DNA of 64,000 bases from Streptomyces panaciradicis. Its GTDB lineage: Bacteria > Actinomycetota > Actinomycetes > Streptomycetales > Streptomycetaceae. Position 1 is the first letter of the stretch. Every line of letters begins with the position of its first letter. Under the pieces are notes generated by a model that did not search any database, had not been told where the DNA came from, and was given only the letters and a program-made list of their open reading frames with translations. Positions 1 through 8,269 of the stretch are shown here, one piece after another. Made by a program: the position numbers and the translations under genes. The stretch is from assembly GCF_023516615.1 (NCBI RefSeq), contig NZ_JAMGBF010000031.1, positions 1 through 64,000 on the forward strand, written 5' to 3'.

Positions 1-465
1 GTCGACGGACTCCGCCGCCACAGCCGCGGGCGCGACGGGCTGCGCCGCCGGCTGCGGCCGCCGTACGGGCTCGGCTGCGGGCCGGCGCGGCGCTGGCTCG
101 TCGAAGACGGCGGCCACGGGCTTCTGACCGCTCTCCACGGCCCGCACCGCCGCCAGCAGATCGGCGGCCGTGCCGCTCAGCTTGGCGCCCGCCTCGACGG
201 GGCCCTTCCTCTCGGCCTTGCGCCGCTCGATCCGCTCCCGCTCCAGGCGCTGCGCGGCCAACTCGGCCTCCGCCTCGGACTGCTGCTTGCCGGTACCGCC
301 CTCGGCGTCCGTGTCCGTGGCCGTGTCCGTGCCCTCGCCGTCAGCGGCGTCCGGGGCGTCCGGGGCGCCCTCCCGCACGGCGCCTGCCTCCGTCGCGCCG
401 TCCTCCGTCGCGCCGTCCGGCGTCTCCGGACCGGTCTGCTCCGTGGTCTCCGGCTCCGTGCTCAC
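1..465 (-). CDS. N-terminal part of an unidentified Ala/Glu-rich protein, cut by the window edge
   Basis: The reading frame runs without a stop from GTG at 465 to the window edge, giving about 155 residues. The GTG overlaps the stop of the aldo-keto reductase gene (GTGA), so the two are translationally coupled. The visible part is acidic at first, then has a charged helical stretch rich in E, R and K (about 65-95), the sequence KLSGTAADLLAAVRAVESG, and a Pro/Arg-rich linker. No catalytic domain is visible. From memory, Streptomyces proteins with this N-terminus continue into a helix-hairpin-helix, RecD-like region; that cannot be seen here. A DNA-damage-type promoter lies just upstream (544-566), which would fit a repair role. 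Function is an inference. Confidence 0.6.
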   Translation of the reverse strand, partial: MSTEPETTEQTGPETPDGATEDGATEAGAVREGAPDAPDAADGEGTDTATDTDAEGGTGKQQSEAEAELAAQRLERERIERRKAERKGPVEAGAKLSGTAADLLAAVRAVESGQKPVAAVFDEPAPRRPAAEPVRRPQPAAQPVAPAAVAAESVD

Positions 466-1448
466 AGCGTGCTCCAGTCGTGATCGGGATAGCGGTGCAC
501 GGGCGCCGACACGTCGTCGAGCGCCCGGCAGATCTCGTCAGGAAGACTAAGGGCCTCCACTGACAATGCCGCCGTGAGCTGCTGCGCGTTGCGCGGACCG
601 ATGACGGGGGCGGCCACGCCCGGCCGGTCGCGGATCCAGGCGAGGGCGACCTGGAGCGGGGTCACGGCGAGCCCGTCCGCGGCGGTCTGCACGGCGTCGA
701 CGATCCGGCTCGCGGTGTCGTCGAGGTAGGGCGCGACGAACCGCGAGAGGTGCTCGGAGGCGCCGCGCGAGTCGGCCGGCCTGGCCTCGCCGCGGTACTT
801 GCCGGTCAGCACGCCGCGGCCCAGCGGCGAGGACGGCAGCAGGCCGATGCCCAGATCCAGCGCGGCGGGCAGCACCTCGCGCTCGACGCCGCGCTGCAGC
901 AGCGAGTACTCCATCTGCGTGCTGGCCAGGCGGGTCCGGGTGCCCGGCGCGGCGAGCTGCCACGTCGCCGCCTTCGCCAGCTGCCAGCCGCAGAAGTTGG
1001 AGACACCCGCGTACCGGGCGCGACCGCTGCTGACCGCCAGGTCGAGGGCCTGGAGGGTCTCCTCCAGCGGGGTGCCGGGGTCGAAGGCGTGCACGTGCCA
1101 GAGGTCGACGTAGTCGGTGCCGAGGCGGGCGAGCGAGGCGTCCAGGGCGGAGAGCAGATGGCCGCGCGAGCCGTCGAAGCGGCGGTCCGGGTCGGGCACG
1201 CTGCCCGCCTTCGTGGAGATCACCAGGTCCCGGCGCGGGACCAGCCCTTCTATGAGGCGTCCCAGCAGGTACTCGGCCTCCCCGTCGCCGTACACGTCGG
1301 CCGTGTCGACGAGGCTGCCGCCGGCCTCCCAGAAGGTCTTCAAGAGGTCCGCGGCGTCGTGCTCGTCGGTGTCCCTGCCCCAGGTGAGCGTGCCGAGTCC
1401 GATACGGGACACGCGAAGGCCGGTGCGGCCGAGATGCCTCTGCTCCAT
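462..1448 (-). CDS. Aldo/keto reductase
   Basis: A 328-residue member of the aldo-keto reductase (TIM-barrel) family, NAD(P)H-dependent carbonyl reductases; the substrate cannot be read from sequence. The tetrad is visible as Asp48 and Tyr53 (in DTADVYG), Lys80 (STKAG) and His120 (WHVHAFD). The N-terminus (RHLGRTGLRVSRIGLGT) is typical, so ATG at 1448 is used although no strong ribosome binding site precedes it. Much longer in-frame extensions upstream are read-through of the antisense of the next gene and are not credible. Its stop overlaps the start of the following minus-strand gene, and a DNA-damage promoter for that gene sits inside its last codons. Confidence 0.9.
   Translation of the reverse strand: MEQRHLGRTGLRVSRIGLGTLTWGRDTDEHDAADLLKTFWEAGGSLVDTADVYGDGEAEYLLGRLIEGLVPRRDLVISTKAGSVPDPDRRFDGSRGHLLSALDASLARLGTDYVDLWHVHAFDPGTPLEETLQALDLAVSSGRARYAGVSNFCGWQLAKAATWQLAAPGTRTRLASTQMEYSLLQRGVEREVLPAALDLGIGLLPSSPLGRGVLTGKYRGEARPADSRGASEHLSRFVAPYLDDTASRIVDAVQTAADGLAVTPLQVALAWIRDRPGVAAPVIGPRNAQQLTAALSVEALSLPDEICRALDDVSAPVHRYPDHDWSTL
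544..566 (-). promoter_or_regulatory. RecA-NDp (PafBC-type) promoter for the cut-off gene
   Basis: Read on the minus strand, TTGTCAGTG (566-558) is followed by exactly 8 bases and then TAGTCT (549-544). This matches the full published form TTGTCRGTG-N8-TANNNT of LexA-independent, PafBC-dependent actinobacterial DNA-damage promoters. It lies inside the 3' end of the aldo-keto reductase gene and would start transcription near 537, about 72 bases before the GTG at 465. No experiment is available; the assignment rests on the exact match and spacing. Confidence 0.65.
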
Positions 1449-1562
1449 GAACGCCGAGATTACTGTCCGGAACCTGCGGTGTGGGGGCCTGTGGACAACC
1501 AGTTTCCACAGGTTAGGGTCTGCGCAACAGGACGACGTTACTGATCGGTAAGGGGAACGGCC

Positions 1563-2618
1563 ATGCAGCTCGGGATCAACCTCGGCTACTGGGGCGCCGG
1601 AATGGACGCGGACAACCTGGAGGTCGCCAAGGAGGCCGACCGGCTCGGGTACGCCGTGTGCTGGGCCGCCGAGGCCTACGGCTCCGACGCGGCCACCGTG
1701 CTCAGCTGGGTCGCCGCCCACACCGAGCGGATCGACGTCGGCTCGGCCATCTTCCAGATCCCCGCGCGCCAGCCCGCGATGACCGCCATGACCGCCGCCA
1801 CCCTGGACTCCCTGTCCGGCGGCCGCTTCCGCCTCGGCCTCGGCGTCTCCGGACCGCAGGTCTCCGAGGGCTGGTACGGCGTCAAGTTCGACAAGCCGCT
1901 GGCACGCACGCGTGAGTACGTCGAGATCGTGCGCAAGGCCATGAGCCGCGAACGGCTGTCGTACGAGGGCGCGCACTGGACGCTGCCGCTGCCCGGCGGC
2001 CCGGGCAAGCCGATCAAGCTGACCGTGCACCCCACGCGCGAGCACATCCCGCTGTACATCGCCGCGATCGGCCCGAAGAACCTGGAGCAGACCGGCGAGA
2101 TCGCCGACGGCGCCCTGCTGATCTTCCCCTCCGCCGCGCACCTGGAGGAGACGACCGTCAAGTACCTGCGCGCCGGGCGCGAGAAGGCCGGGAAGACCAT
2201 GGACGGCTTCGACGTCCACCCGACCCTGCCGCTCGCCGTCGGCGAGGACAAGGACGTCACCGCGCTCGCCGACGCCTTCCGCCCCTACACCGCGCTGTAC
2301 GTCGGCGGCATGGGCAGCGCCAAGCAGAACTTCTACAACCAGCTCGCCCAGCGCATGGGCTTCGAGGCGGCCGCCGCCGAGGTCCAGGAGAAGTACCTGG
2401 CCGGCGACAAGCAGGGCGCCGCGGCCGCCGTCCCGCACGAGCTGATCGACCAGACCACCCTCCTCGGCTCCGTCGACCGCATCGCGGACCGGATGAAGGA
2501 GTACGCGGCGGCCGGGGTGACCACCCTGAGCCTCAACCCGGCGGGCTTCACGCTGGAGGAGCGGCTCGCTTCGCTCCGCGCCGGCACCGAGGCCCTGGAG
2601 CGCGCCGGCCTGGCCTGA
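1563..2618 (+). CDS. LLM-class F420-dependent oxidoreductase
   Basis: A 351-residue luciferase-like (LLM) flavin/F420-dependent oxidoreductase. The family uses coenzyme F420 in actinobacteria for hydride transfer to varied substrates; the substrate here is unknown. Family marks are the start LGINLGYWG, the segment EADRLGYAVCWAAEAYGSD, the SGGRFRLGLGVSG loop and the C-terminal GAD/AAAGVTTLSLNP segment. ATG at 1563 follows TAAGGGGAACGGCC, a good ribosome binding site. It is divergent from the aldo-keto reductase with 114 bases between them, and a strong hairpin follows it. Confidence 0.88.
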   Translation: MQLGINLGYWGAGMDADNLEVAKEADRLGYAVCWAAEAYGSDAATVLSWVAAHTERIDVGSAIFQIPARQPAMTAMTAATLDSLSGGRFRLGLGVSGPQVSEGWYGVKFDKPLARTREYVEIVRKAMSRERLSYEGAHWTLPLPGGPGKPIKLTVHPTREHIPLYIAAIGPKNLEQTGEIADGALLIFPSAAHLEETTVKYLRAGREKAGKTMDGFDVHPTLPLAVGEDKDVTALADAFRPYTALYVGGMGSAKQNFYNQLAQRMGFEAAAAEVQEKYLAGDKQGAAAAVPHELIDQTTLLGSVDRIADRMKEYAAAGVTTLSLNPAGFTLEERLASLRAGTEALERAGLA

Positions 2619-2647
2619 CGCCCGGCCGGGGCACTCGCATCGTTCCG

Positions 2648-2688
2648 CGGCCGTGGTGGGGGCTCGGGGGTCTTCCCCGCCACGGCCG
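2648..2688 (+). terminator. Hairpin after the LLM oxidoreductase gene
   Basis: CGGCCGTGG (2648-2656) pairs with CCACGGCCG (2680-2688), extended by a T-G pair and GGGG/CCCC. The location 30 bases after the stop and before the ferritin-like gene fits a terminator. No T-run follows, as is usual in Streptomyces. Confidence 0.65.
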
Positions 2689-2879
2689 TCACGGGGAACA
2701 ACGCGCCGCGGCACCCGCGGTTACGCCCTGGACGTGACCGGGCGCCTCCCCCTTTTGGCGCAGTTGTCCGGCACAGCTGTTGCGGCACCTCGAAGGCCGC
2801 ACTTGACTCGTTCTTTGCGGAATGCTCCGGAACCCGCGACATCCGCGACATCGGCGAGTCCTGCGGAGAGGTGCCCACG

Positions 2880-3668
2880 ATGCTTTCGGCCAAGAGTCTG
2901 TTCCAGGAGATCCTCGACGACGACCGGTCCTTCGCGCTCTTCTGCTCCATCGCGGCCAGCGGCGAGTCGCAGGGCGGCTGGGAGAACGGCCGCATCGCGG
3001 CCCTCGTGCCGGAGAGCGAGCGCGCGCTCGCGCCCAAGATCACCCGGCACGGCGCCGACGAGGACAAGCACGGACGGATCTTCACCGCCCTGATGAGAAA
3101 GCGCGGCCTGAAACCCGTCCCGGTCCCGCCCGAGACCGACTACACGATGCTCCTGGAGCGCCACGGCATCGGCCTGGCCCACGACAAGCTCAAGGGCGAC
3201 CGGCCGCTGACCGAGCAGGACATCGTCACCTACCTCGCCCACAGCAGGGTCACCGAACAGCGCGCCTCGGAACAGATGGAACTGCTGCGCCGGCACTTCT
3301 CCGACCACCCCGACATCGGGCGCGCCGTCCGGATGATCTCCGGCGACGAGGACAACCACCTCGCCTACTGCCACGAGGAACTGCTGCGCCTCGCGTACGC
3401 CGGACACGGCCGCGCCATCCAGCGCATCCTGCGCGAGTGCGCGCTCGCCGAGATCCGCGTCTACCGCGACGTCAGCCTCGCCGTCATGGACCACATGGGA
3501 CGCATCCTCCGCTGGCCGAGGGCCAAGTCCGCGGTGCTCGCCGCCGGCATCCACGCCGTGTACGTCTACGAGCGGATCGCCGGCTGGCGGCGCATGGTGA
3601 GCCTGCGCATGCCCCAGCGGCGCGACGCGCTCGGCGGACCGGCGACCACCTCCGCCGAGTTCGCCTGA
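2880..3668 (+). CDS. Ferritin-like domain protein
   Basis: A 262-residue mainly helical protein with two carboxylate-histidine metal-ligand style motifs, GADEDKHGRIF (near residue 60) and ISGDEDNHLAYCHEE (near 155), placed as in ferritin-like four-helix bundles that bind a di-iron or di-metal centre. Known relatives in Streptomyces are annotated only as ferritin-like domain proteins; a reaction cannot be assigned. ATG at 2880 is chosen because GGAGAG (2865-2870) lies 9 bases before it; the in-frame GTG at 2871 directly abuts that site and is too close. The gene converges on the CorA-type gene. Confidence 0.8.
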   Translation: MLSAKSLFQEILDDDRSFALFCSIAASGESQGGWENGRIAALVPESERALAPKITRHGADEDKHGRIFTALMRKRGLKPVPVPPETDYTMLLERHGIGLAHDKLKGDRPLTEQDIVTYLAHSRVTEQRASEQMELLRRHFSDHPDIGRAVRMISGDEDNHLAYCHEELLRLAYAGHGRAIQRILRECALAEIRVYRDVSLAVMDHMGRILRWPRAKSAVLAAGIHAVYVYERIAGWRRMVSLRMPQRRDALGGPATTSAEFA

Positions 3669-3672
3669 GCCC

Positions 3673-3690
3673 GCGGGGGCCCGGCCCCGC
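3673..3690. terminator. Short GC hairpin between convergent genes
   Basis: GCGGGG (3673-3678) and CCCCGC (3685-3690) form a six-pair stem in the 21-base gap between the ferritin-like and CorA-type stop codons. It is short, so the call is tentative. Confidence 0.35.
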
Positions 3691-4688
3691 TACAGCCAGC
3701 CCCGGCGCTTGAACAGCCCGTACAGCAGCACCTCCAGGACGGCCATCAGCGCGATCACCGCCGGGTAAGACCACCACCAGTGCAGCTCCGGCATGTGGTC
3801 GAAGTTCATGCCGTAGATCCCGGCGATCATCGTGGGGACCGCGGCCATGGCCGCCCACGCGGAGATCTTCCGCATGTCGTCGTTCTGCCGGACGCCCGTC
3901 TGCGCCAGATGGGCCGAGAGCACGTCCGACACCAGCCGGTCCAGGCCCTCCACGGACTCGTTCACGCGCGTGAGGTGGTCGCTGACGTCGCGGAAGAAGG
4001 GCTGCGCCTTCTCGTGCACGAAGGGCACCCGCCCGCCGGACAGGCCCCCGCCCGCGAGCCGGGCCAGGGGCTGCGCCAGCGGGCCCGTCGCCCGGCGGAA
4101 CTCCATGACCTGCCGCTTGAAGGCGTAGATGCGGGACGCGGTGTGCCGTGAGCCGCCGAGCGTCGGCGAGAACACCTCCGCCTCCAGCTCCTCCAGGTCG
4201 GTGCCGAGTTCGTCGGCGACCTCGACGTAGTGGTCGACCACGGCGTCGGCGATCGAGTACAGCACCGCCGTCGGACCGTGCCGGAGATTCTCGGGCTCCT
4301 CCTCCAGCCGGTGCCGCACATCGGCGAGCGGCGCCTCCTCGCCGTGACGCACGGTCACCACGAAGGAGTCGCCTACGAAGACCATGACCTCGCCGGCGGT
4401 GACGATGTCGCTCTTCGGCTCGTACCCCACCGGCTTGAGGACCACGAACAGCGAGTCGTCGTAGACCTCCAGCTTGGGCCGCTGATGCGCCTTCAGGGCG
4501 TCCTCGACGGCCAGCGGGTGCAGCCCGAACTCCTCCGTGACCTTGTCGAACTCGTCCTCCGTCGGCTCGTACAGGCCGATCCAGACGAAGTCGTAGGGCC
4601 CGCGACGGCACTGCGCGAGCGCGTCCGAGAGGTCCGAGGGCCCCTCCGTCCGGCGCCCGTCGCGGTAGATGGCACAGTCGACGATCAC
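3690..4688 (-). CDS. CorA-type magnesium/metal ion channel
   Basis: A 332-residue member of the CorA/2-TM-GxN family, pentameric inner-membrane channels for Mg2+ (sometimes Co2+, Ni2+ or Zn2+). A long acidic cytoplasmic domain precedes two C-terminal membrane helices. The signature GMN is at 293-295 (IYGMNFDHMPEL) at the end of TM1, and TM2 follows with a short basic tail (KRRGWL). GTG at 4688 (MIVDCAIYRDG) is chosen because GGGAGA lies 9 bases before it; an in-frame GTG at 4724 would add 12 residues with no such site. Divergent from the histidine phosphatase gene with 62 bases between. Confidence 0.92.
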   Translation of the reverse strand: MIVDCAIYRDGRRTEGPSDLSDALAQCRRGPYDFVWIGLYEPTEDEFDKVTEEFGLHPLAVEDALKAHQRPKLEVYDDSLFVVLKPVGYEPKSDIVTAGEVMVFVGDSFVVTVRHGEEAPLADVRHRLEEEPENLRHGPTAVLYSIADAVVDHYVEVADELGTDLEELEAEVFSPTLGGSRHTASRIYAFKRQVMEFRRATGPLAQPLARLAGGGLSGGRVPFVHEKAQPFFRDVSDHLTRVNESVEGLDRLVSDVLSAHLAQTGVRQNDDMRKISAWAAMAAVPTMIAGIYGMNFDHMPELHWWWSYPAVIALMAVLEVLLYGLFKRRGWL

Positions 4689-4737
4689 GGAGCGTATTCT
4701 CCCTTCGTAGTACGGCGGGTGCACCTCTTCGGGCGCC

Positions 4738-4743
4738 TACCCT
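4738..4743 (+). promoter_or_regulatory. -10 box of a probably leaderless histidine phosphatase mRNA
   Basis: TACCCT ends 7 bases before ATG at 4751, and no ribosome binding site lies between. This is the TANNNT spacing expected when transcription starts at, or one base from, the start codon. Confidence 0.45.
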
Positions 4744-4750
4744 TGGCCGC

Positions 4751-5437
4751 ATGCCCACGCTGATCCTTGTCAGGCACGGACGTTCCACCGCCAACACCGA
4801 GGGAGTGCTCGCCGGGTGGACACCCGGTGTCGCGCTCGACGAGCGCGGGGCGGCACAGGCCGCCGCGCTGCCCGGACGGCTCGAAGGGCTGCCGATCTCC
4901 GAGGTCGTCAGCAGCCCGCTGCAGCGCTGCCGGGAGACGATCGAGCCGCTCCTGCGCGCCCGGCCCGAGCTCACCGCGCACACCGAGGAGCGGATCGGGG
5001 AGGCCCACTACGGCGACTGGTCCGGCCGCAAGCTCGCCGAGCTCAAGGACGAGCCGCTCATGGAGGTCGTGCAGGCGCACCCCTCGGCCGCCGCGTTCCC
5101 CGGCGGCGAATCGATGCGCGCGATGCAGTCCCGCGCCGCCGAAGCCGTACGAGAATGGAACGCGCGCGTGGAGCGCGACCACGGCGCCGACGCCGTGTAC
5201 CTCATGTGCTCGCACGGCGACATCATCAAGTCGCTCGTCGCGGACGCACTCGGACTTCATCTCGACCTCTTCCAGAGGATCTCCGTCGAACCGTGTTCCA
5301 TCACCGCCATCCGTTACACCCGTCTGAGGCCGTTTCTCGTACGCCTCGGCGACACCGGTGACTTCGCGTCACTGGCGCCGCGCGAAGAACCCCCGGCCGG
5401 CGACGCCACGGTCGGGGGCGGCGCGGGCGCACCGTGA
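4751..5437 (+). CDS. Histidine phosphatase family protein (phosphoglycerate mutase-like)
   Basis: A 228-residue branch-1 histidine phosphatase. The phosphate-accepting motif is RHG at residues 8-10 (LILVRHGRSTAN); the second conserved His is in MCSHGDIIKSL, and the acid residue follows in GEAHYGDWSG. The family hydrolyses phosphomonoesters; the substrate is unknown. It heads a conserved actinobacterial run with a DUF3090 protein, a kinase-like protein and mshC, the same order I recall from the Rv2135c-Rv2130c region of Mycobacterium tuberculosis. No ribosome binding site is visible, and a -10 box lies directly upstream, so the mRNA may be leaderless. Confidence 0.9.
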   Translation: MPTLILVRHGRSTANTEGVLAGWTPGVALDERGAAQAAALPGRLEGLPISEVVSSPLQRCRETIEPLLRARPELTAHTEERIGEAHYGDWSGRKLAELKDEPLMEVVQAHPSAAAFPGGESMRAMQSRAAEAVREWNARVERDHGADAVYLMCSHGDIIKSLVADALGLHLDLFQRISVEPCSITAIRYTRLRPFLVRLGDTGDFASLAPREEPPAGDATVGGGAGAP

Positions 5438-5507
5438 TCGTCGGGCGCAGTAGGGTGAAGCGGTCGCACTAGCGCCGTTGCCGATCTTCGACTCCAGGAG
5501 ACAGGAC

Positions 5508-6098
5508 GTGTCCCGTCAGGTGTTCCTCTACGACCCCCCGGACCGCTTCGTGGCCGGTACGGTCGGGCTTCCCGGACGCCGTACGTTCTTCCTCCAGGCC
5601 ATCGCAGGCTCCCGGGTGACCAGCGTGGCCCTGGAGAAGACCCAGGTCGCCGCACTCGCCGAGCGCATGGACGAGCTGCTCGACGAAGTGGTGCGGCGCA
5701 GCGGCGGCAACGCCGCCGTCCCGGCCGTTGCACCCACCGAGATCTCCGACACCGACCCGCTGGACACCCCCGTCGAGGAGGAGTTCCGGGTCGGCACCAT
5801 GGCCCTCGCCTGGGACGGCGAGGAGCAGCGCATGATCGTCGAGGCGCAGGCCCTCGTCGAACTCGACGCCGAGTCCGAGGAGGACCTCGCCGAGGCCGAG
5901 GAGCGCCTGCTGCAGGACGAGGAGAACGGACCCCCGATGCTGCGGGTCCGGCTGACCGGCGCGCAGGCGAGAGCCTTCGCCAAGCGTGCCCTGGACGTCG
6001 TCAACGCCGGGCGGCCGCCGTGCCCGCTGTGCAGCCTCCCGCTCGACCCGGAAGGACACGTATGTCCGCGCCAGAACGGATACCGCCGCGGAGCGTGA
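5508..6098 (+). CDS. DUF3090 family protein
   Basis: A 196-residue protein of the actinobacterial DUF3090 family, function unknown. It begins MSRQVFLYDPPDRFVAGTVG, the characteristic start, and ends with a Cys-rich tail (CPLC near residue 179, then HVCPRQNG) that could bind zinc. GTG at 5508 is chosen because AGGAGA lies 6 bases before it; longer in-frame starts lack a site. A TAGGGT box near 5449 may be its promoter. The end overlaps the start of the next gene by 37 bases, so the two are coupled, and both are conserved neighbours of mshC. Confidence 0.85.
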   Translation: MSRQVFLYDPPDRFVAGTVGLPGRRTFFLQAIAGSRVTSVALEKTQVAALAERMDELLDEVVRRSGGNAAVPAVAPTEISDTDPLDTPVEEEFRVGTMALAWDGEEQRMIVEAQALVELDAESEEDLAEAEERLLQDEENGPPMLRVRLTGAQARAFAKRALDVVNAGRPPCPLCSLPLDPEGHVCPRQNGYRRGA

Positions 6099-6880
6099 CC
6101 ACGGTCGAGCTGCTCACCCGGGGTGAGCTCACGGTCCGCGGGCAGATCCGGGACGCCTCCAACGCCGTGCTGTACTGCTCCGTCGCCCACGAGGGCGAGG
6201 AGGTCCCCTGCGTCTACAAGCCGGTGCGCGGCGAACGCCCCCTGTGGGACTTCCCCGACGGCACCCTCGCCCAGCGCGAGGTCGCCGCGTACGAGGTCTC
6301 CGAGGCCACCGGCTGGGGGCTGGTGCCCCCCACCGTGCTGCGCGACGGGCCCTTCGGCGAGGGCATGTGCCAGGCGTGGATCGACGGCGAGCCGGACACC
6401 GAGCTGCTCGCCCTCGTGGACGGCGAGGAACCCGAGGCCGGCTGGAAGGCCATCGGCTTGGCCGAGGTGGGCGAGGGCCGCACGGCCCTCCTCGTGCACG
6501 CCGACGACGAGCGGCTGCGCCGGCTCGCCGTCCTGGACGCGGTCATCAACAACGCCGACCGCAAGGGCGGCCACCTGCTGCCCGGCGGAGGCGGCCGGCT
6601 CTACGGCATCGACCACGGAGTGACCTTCAACACCGAGAACAAGCTGCGCACCCTGCTGTGGGGCTGGGCGGGGGAGCCGCTGACCGAGGAGGCGGTGACG
6701 GTCCTGAAGGGACTCAAGGAGTCTCTCGGTCCCGGCGCCGCGCTCGCCGAGCGGCTCGGCGCGCTGATCACCCCCGCGGAACTCGACGCCACGCGCGCGC
6801 GTGTCGCCGTACTGCTGGAGACGGGCAGACACCCCGAGCCGAGCGGGGAATGGCCGGCCATTCCCTGGCCGCCCGTGTAG
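6062..6880 (+). CDS. SCO1664-family protein, PI3/4-kinase-like fold
   Basis: A 272-residue protein of the family known as TIGR03843/SCO1664. It has a kinase-like layout: a Lys-containing strand (PCVYKPVRGERPLWDF), a catalytic-loop-like NNADRKGGH (about 161-169) and a DFG-like YGIDHGVTF, resembling PI3/4-kinase and HipA relatives. Whether it phosphorylates anything is not known to me. ATG at 6062 follows GGAAGGA with 5 bases spacing; an in-frame ATG at 6020 is inside the previous gene and less likely. Overlap with the DUF3090 gene suggests linked expression. Confidence 0.85.
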   Translation: MSAPERIPPRSVTTVELLTRGELTVRGQIRDASNAVLYCSVAHEGEEVPCVYKPVRGERPLWDFPDGTLAQREVAAYEVSEATGWGLVPPTVLRDGPFGEGMCQAWIDGEPDTELLALVDGEEPEAGWKAIGLAEVGEGRTALLVHADDERLRRLAVLDAVINNADRKGGHLLPGGGGRLYGIDHGVTFNTENKLRTLLWGWAGEPLTEEAVTVLKGLKESLGPGAALAERLGALITPAELDATRARVAVLLETGRHPEPSGEWPAIPWPPV

Positions 6881-6962
6881 GAGCAGACGGTTCGCTGCGG
6901 CGCAAGACGGCCTTACCGGCCATCCGGCCCGGTCCGGTTCGTATACGGAACATCCGTCCGGT

Positions 6963-6968
6963 TAGGCT
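6963..6968 (+). promoter_or_regulatory. -10 box of a probably leaderless mshC mRNA
   Basis: TAGGCT is followed by exactly 6 bases and then ATG of mshC, and there is no ribosome binding site. The same TANNNT-N6-ATG arrangement precedes trmI and pafA in this window. Confidence 0.5.
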
Positions 6969-6974
6969 CATGAC

Positions 6975-8204
6975 ATGCATGCCTGGCCCGCTTCCGAGGT
7001 CCCCGCCCTGCCTGGTCAGGGCCGCGACCTGAGGATCCACGACACCGCGACCGGCGGCCTCGTCACCCTCGACCCCGGTCCCGTCGCCCGTATCTACGTC
7101 TGCGGCATCACCCCGTACGACGCCACCCACATGGGGCACGCGGCGACCTACAACGCGTTCGACCTCGTTCAGCGCGTGTGGCTCGACACCAAGCGGCAGG
7201 TCCACTACGTCCAGAACGTCACCGACGTCGACGATCCGCTGCTCGAGCGCGCGCAGCGGGACGACGTCGACTGGGTGGCCCTCGCCGAGAAGGAGACGGC
7301 CCTCTTCCGCGAGGACATGACCGCCCTGCGGATGCTGCCGCCGCGGCACTACATCGGCGCGGTCGAGGCGATACCGGGCATCGTGCCGCTCGTGGAGCGG
7401 CTGCGGGAGGCGGGCGCCGCCTACGAACTCGAGGGCGACGTCTACTTCTCCGTCGAGTCCGACCCGAACTTCGGCAAGGTCTCCGGCCTGGACGCGGCCG
7501 CCATGCGGCTGCTGTCCGCCGAGCGCGGCGGCGACCCGGACCGCCCGGGCAAGAAGAACCCCCTCGACCCGATGCTGTGGATGGCCGCCCGCGAGGGCGA
7601 GCCCAGCTGGGACGGCGGCTCCCTCGGCCGCGGGCGCCCCGGCTGGCACATCGAGTGCGTCGCCATCGCCCTGGACCACCTCGGCATGACCTTCGACGTC
7701 CAGGGCGGCGGCTCCGACCTCGCCTTCCCGCACCACGAGATGGGCGCCTCCCACGCCCAGGTGCTCACCGGCGAGTTCCCGATGGCCAAGGCGTACGTCC
7801 ACGCCGGCATGGTCGCCCTCGACGGCGAGAAGATGTCGAAGTCCAAGGGCAACCTGGTCTTCGTGTCGCAGCTGCGCCGCGACGGCGTCGACCCCGCCGC
7901 GATCCGGCTCTCCCTGCTCGCCCACCACTACCGCTCCGACTGGGAGTGGACCGACCAGGTGCTCCAGGACGCGGTGGACCGGCTCGGCCGCTGGCGCGCC
8001 GCCGTCTCCCGGCCCGACGGGCCGCCCGCCGAGGCCCTCGTCGAGGAGATTCGCGAGGCCCTCGCCGACGACCTGGACGCCCCGGCCGCGCTCGCCGCGG
8101 TCGACCGCTGGGCGGCGCTCCAGGAAGAACAGGGCGGCACGGACACCGGCGCCCCCGGCGTGGTCTCCCGCGCCGTCGACGCGCTGCTCGGCGTGGCCCT
8201 GTAG
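6975..8204 (+). CDS. mshC: Mycothiol ligase MshC (cysteine:GlcN-Ins ligase)
   Basis: A 409-residue class I aminoacyl-tRNA synthetase-like enzyme that joins cysteine to GlcN-Ins using ATP, the committed step towards mycothiol, the main actinobacterial thiol. The HIGH-type motif is HMGH at 52-55 and the KMSKS loop is at 286-290; Cys43 ([11 protein letters not shown]) is the expected zinc ligand. It is shorter than a true cysteinyl-tRNA synthetase and lacks its C-terminal anticodon domain, which separates MshC from CysS. It follows the conserved phosphatase, DUF3090 and kinase-like genes and ends at a strong bidirectional terminator. Confidence 0.95.
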   Translation: MHAWPASEVPALPGQGRDLRIHDTATGGLVTLDPGPVARIYVCGITPYDATHMGHAATYNAFDLVQRVWLDTKRQVHYVQNVTDVDDPLLERAQRDDVDWVALAEKETALFREDMTALRMLPPRHYIGAVEAIPGIVPLVERLREAGAAYELEGDVYFSVESDPNFGKVSGLDAAAMRLLSAERGGDPDRPGKKNPLDPMLWMAAREGEPSWDGGSLGRGRPGWHIECVAIALDHLGMTFDVQGGGSDLAFPHHEMGASHAQVLTGEFPMAKAYVHAGMVALDGEKMSKSKGNLVFVSQLRRDGVDPAAIRLSLLAHHYRSDWEWTDQVLQDAVDRLGRWRAAVSRPDGPPAEALVEEIREALADDLDAPAALAAVDRWAALQEEQGGTDTGAPGVVSRAVDALLGVAL

Positions 8205-8217
8205 GCAGGTCGTACGA

Positions 8218-8250
8218 GAGGGGCGCCTCCCCCGCGGGGAGGCGCCCCTC
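8218..8250. terminator. Bidirectional terminator between mshC and the Gln-rich gene
   Basis: A perfect 15-bp stem, GAGGGGCGCCTCCCC (8218-8232) with its complement (8236-8250), and a 3-base loop. It lies between two convergent stop codons, so it can serve both. Confidence 0.85.
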
Positions 8251-8269
8251 GTGCGCTGTGCGGGCCGCG

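Noticed and set aside
6975-8204. Cysteinyl-tRNA synthetase CysS instead of MshC
   Set aside because: The protein is about 50 residues short, lacks the anticodon-binding end and sits in the conserved mshC neighbourhood.
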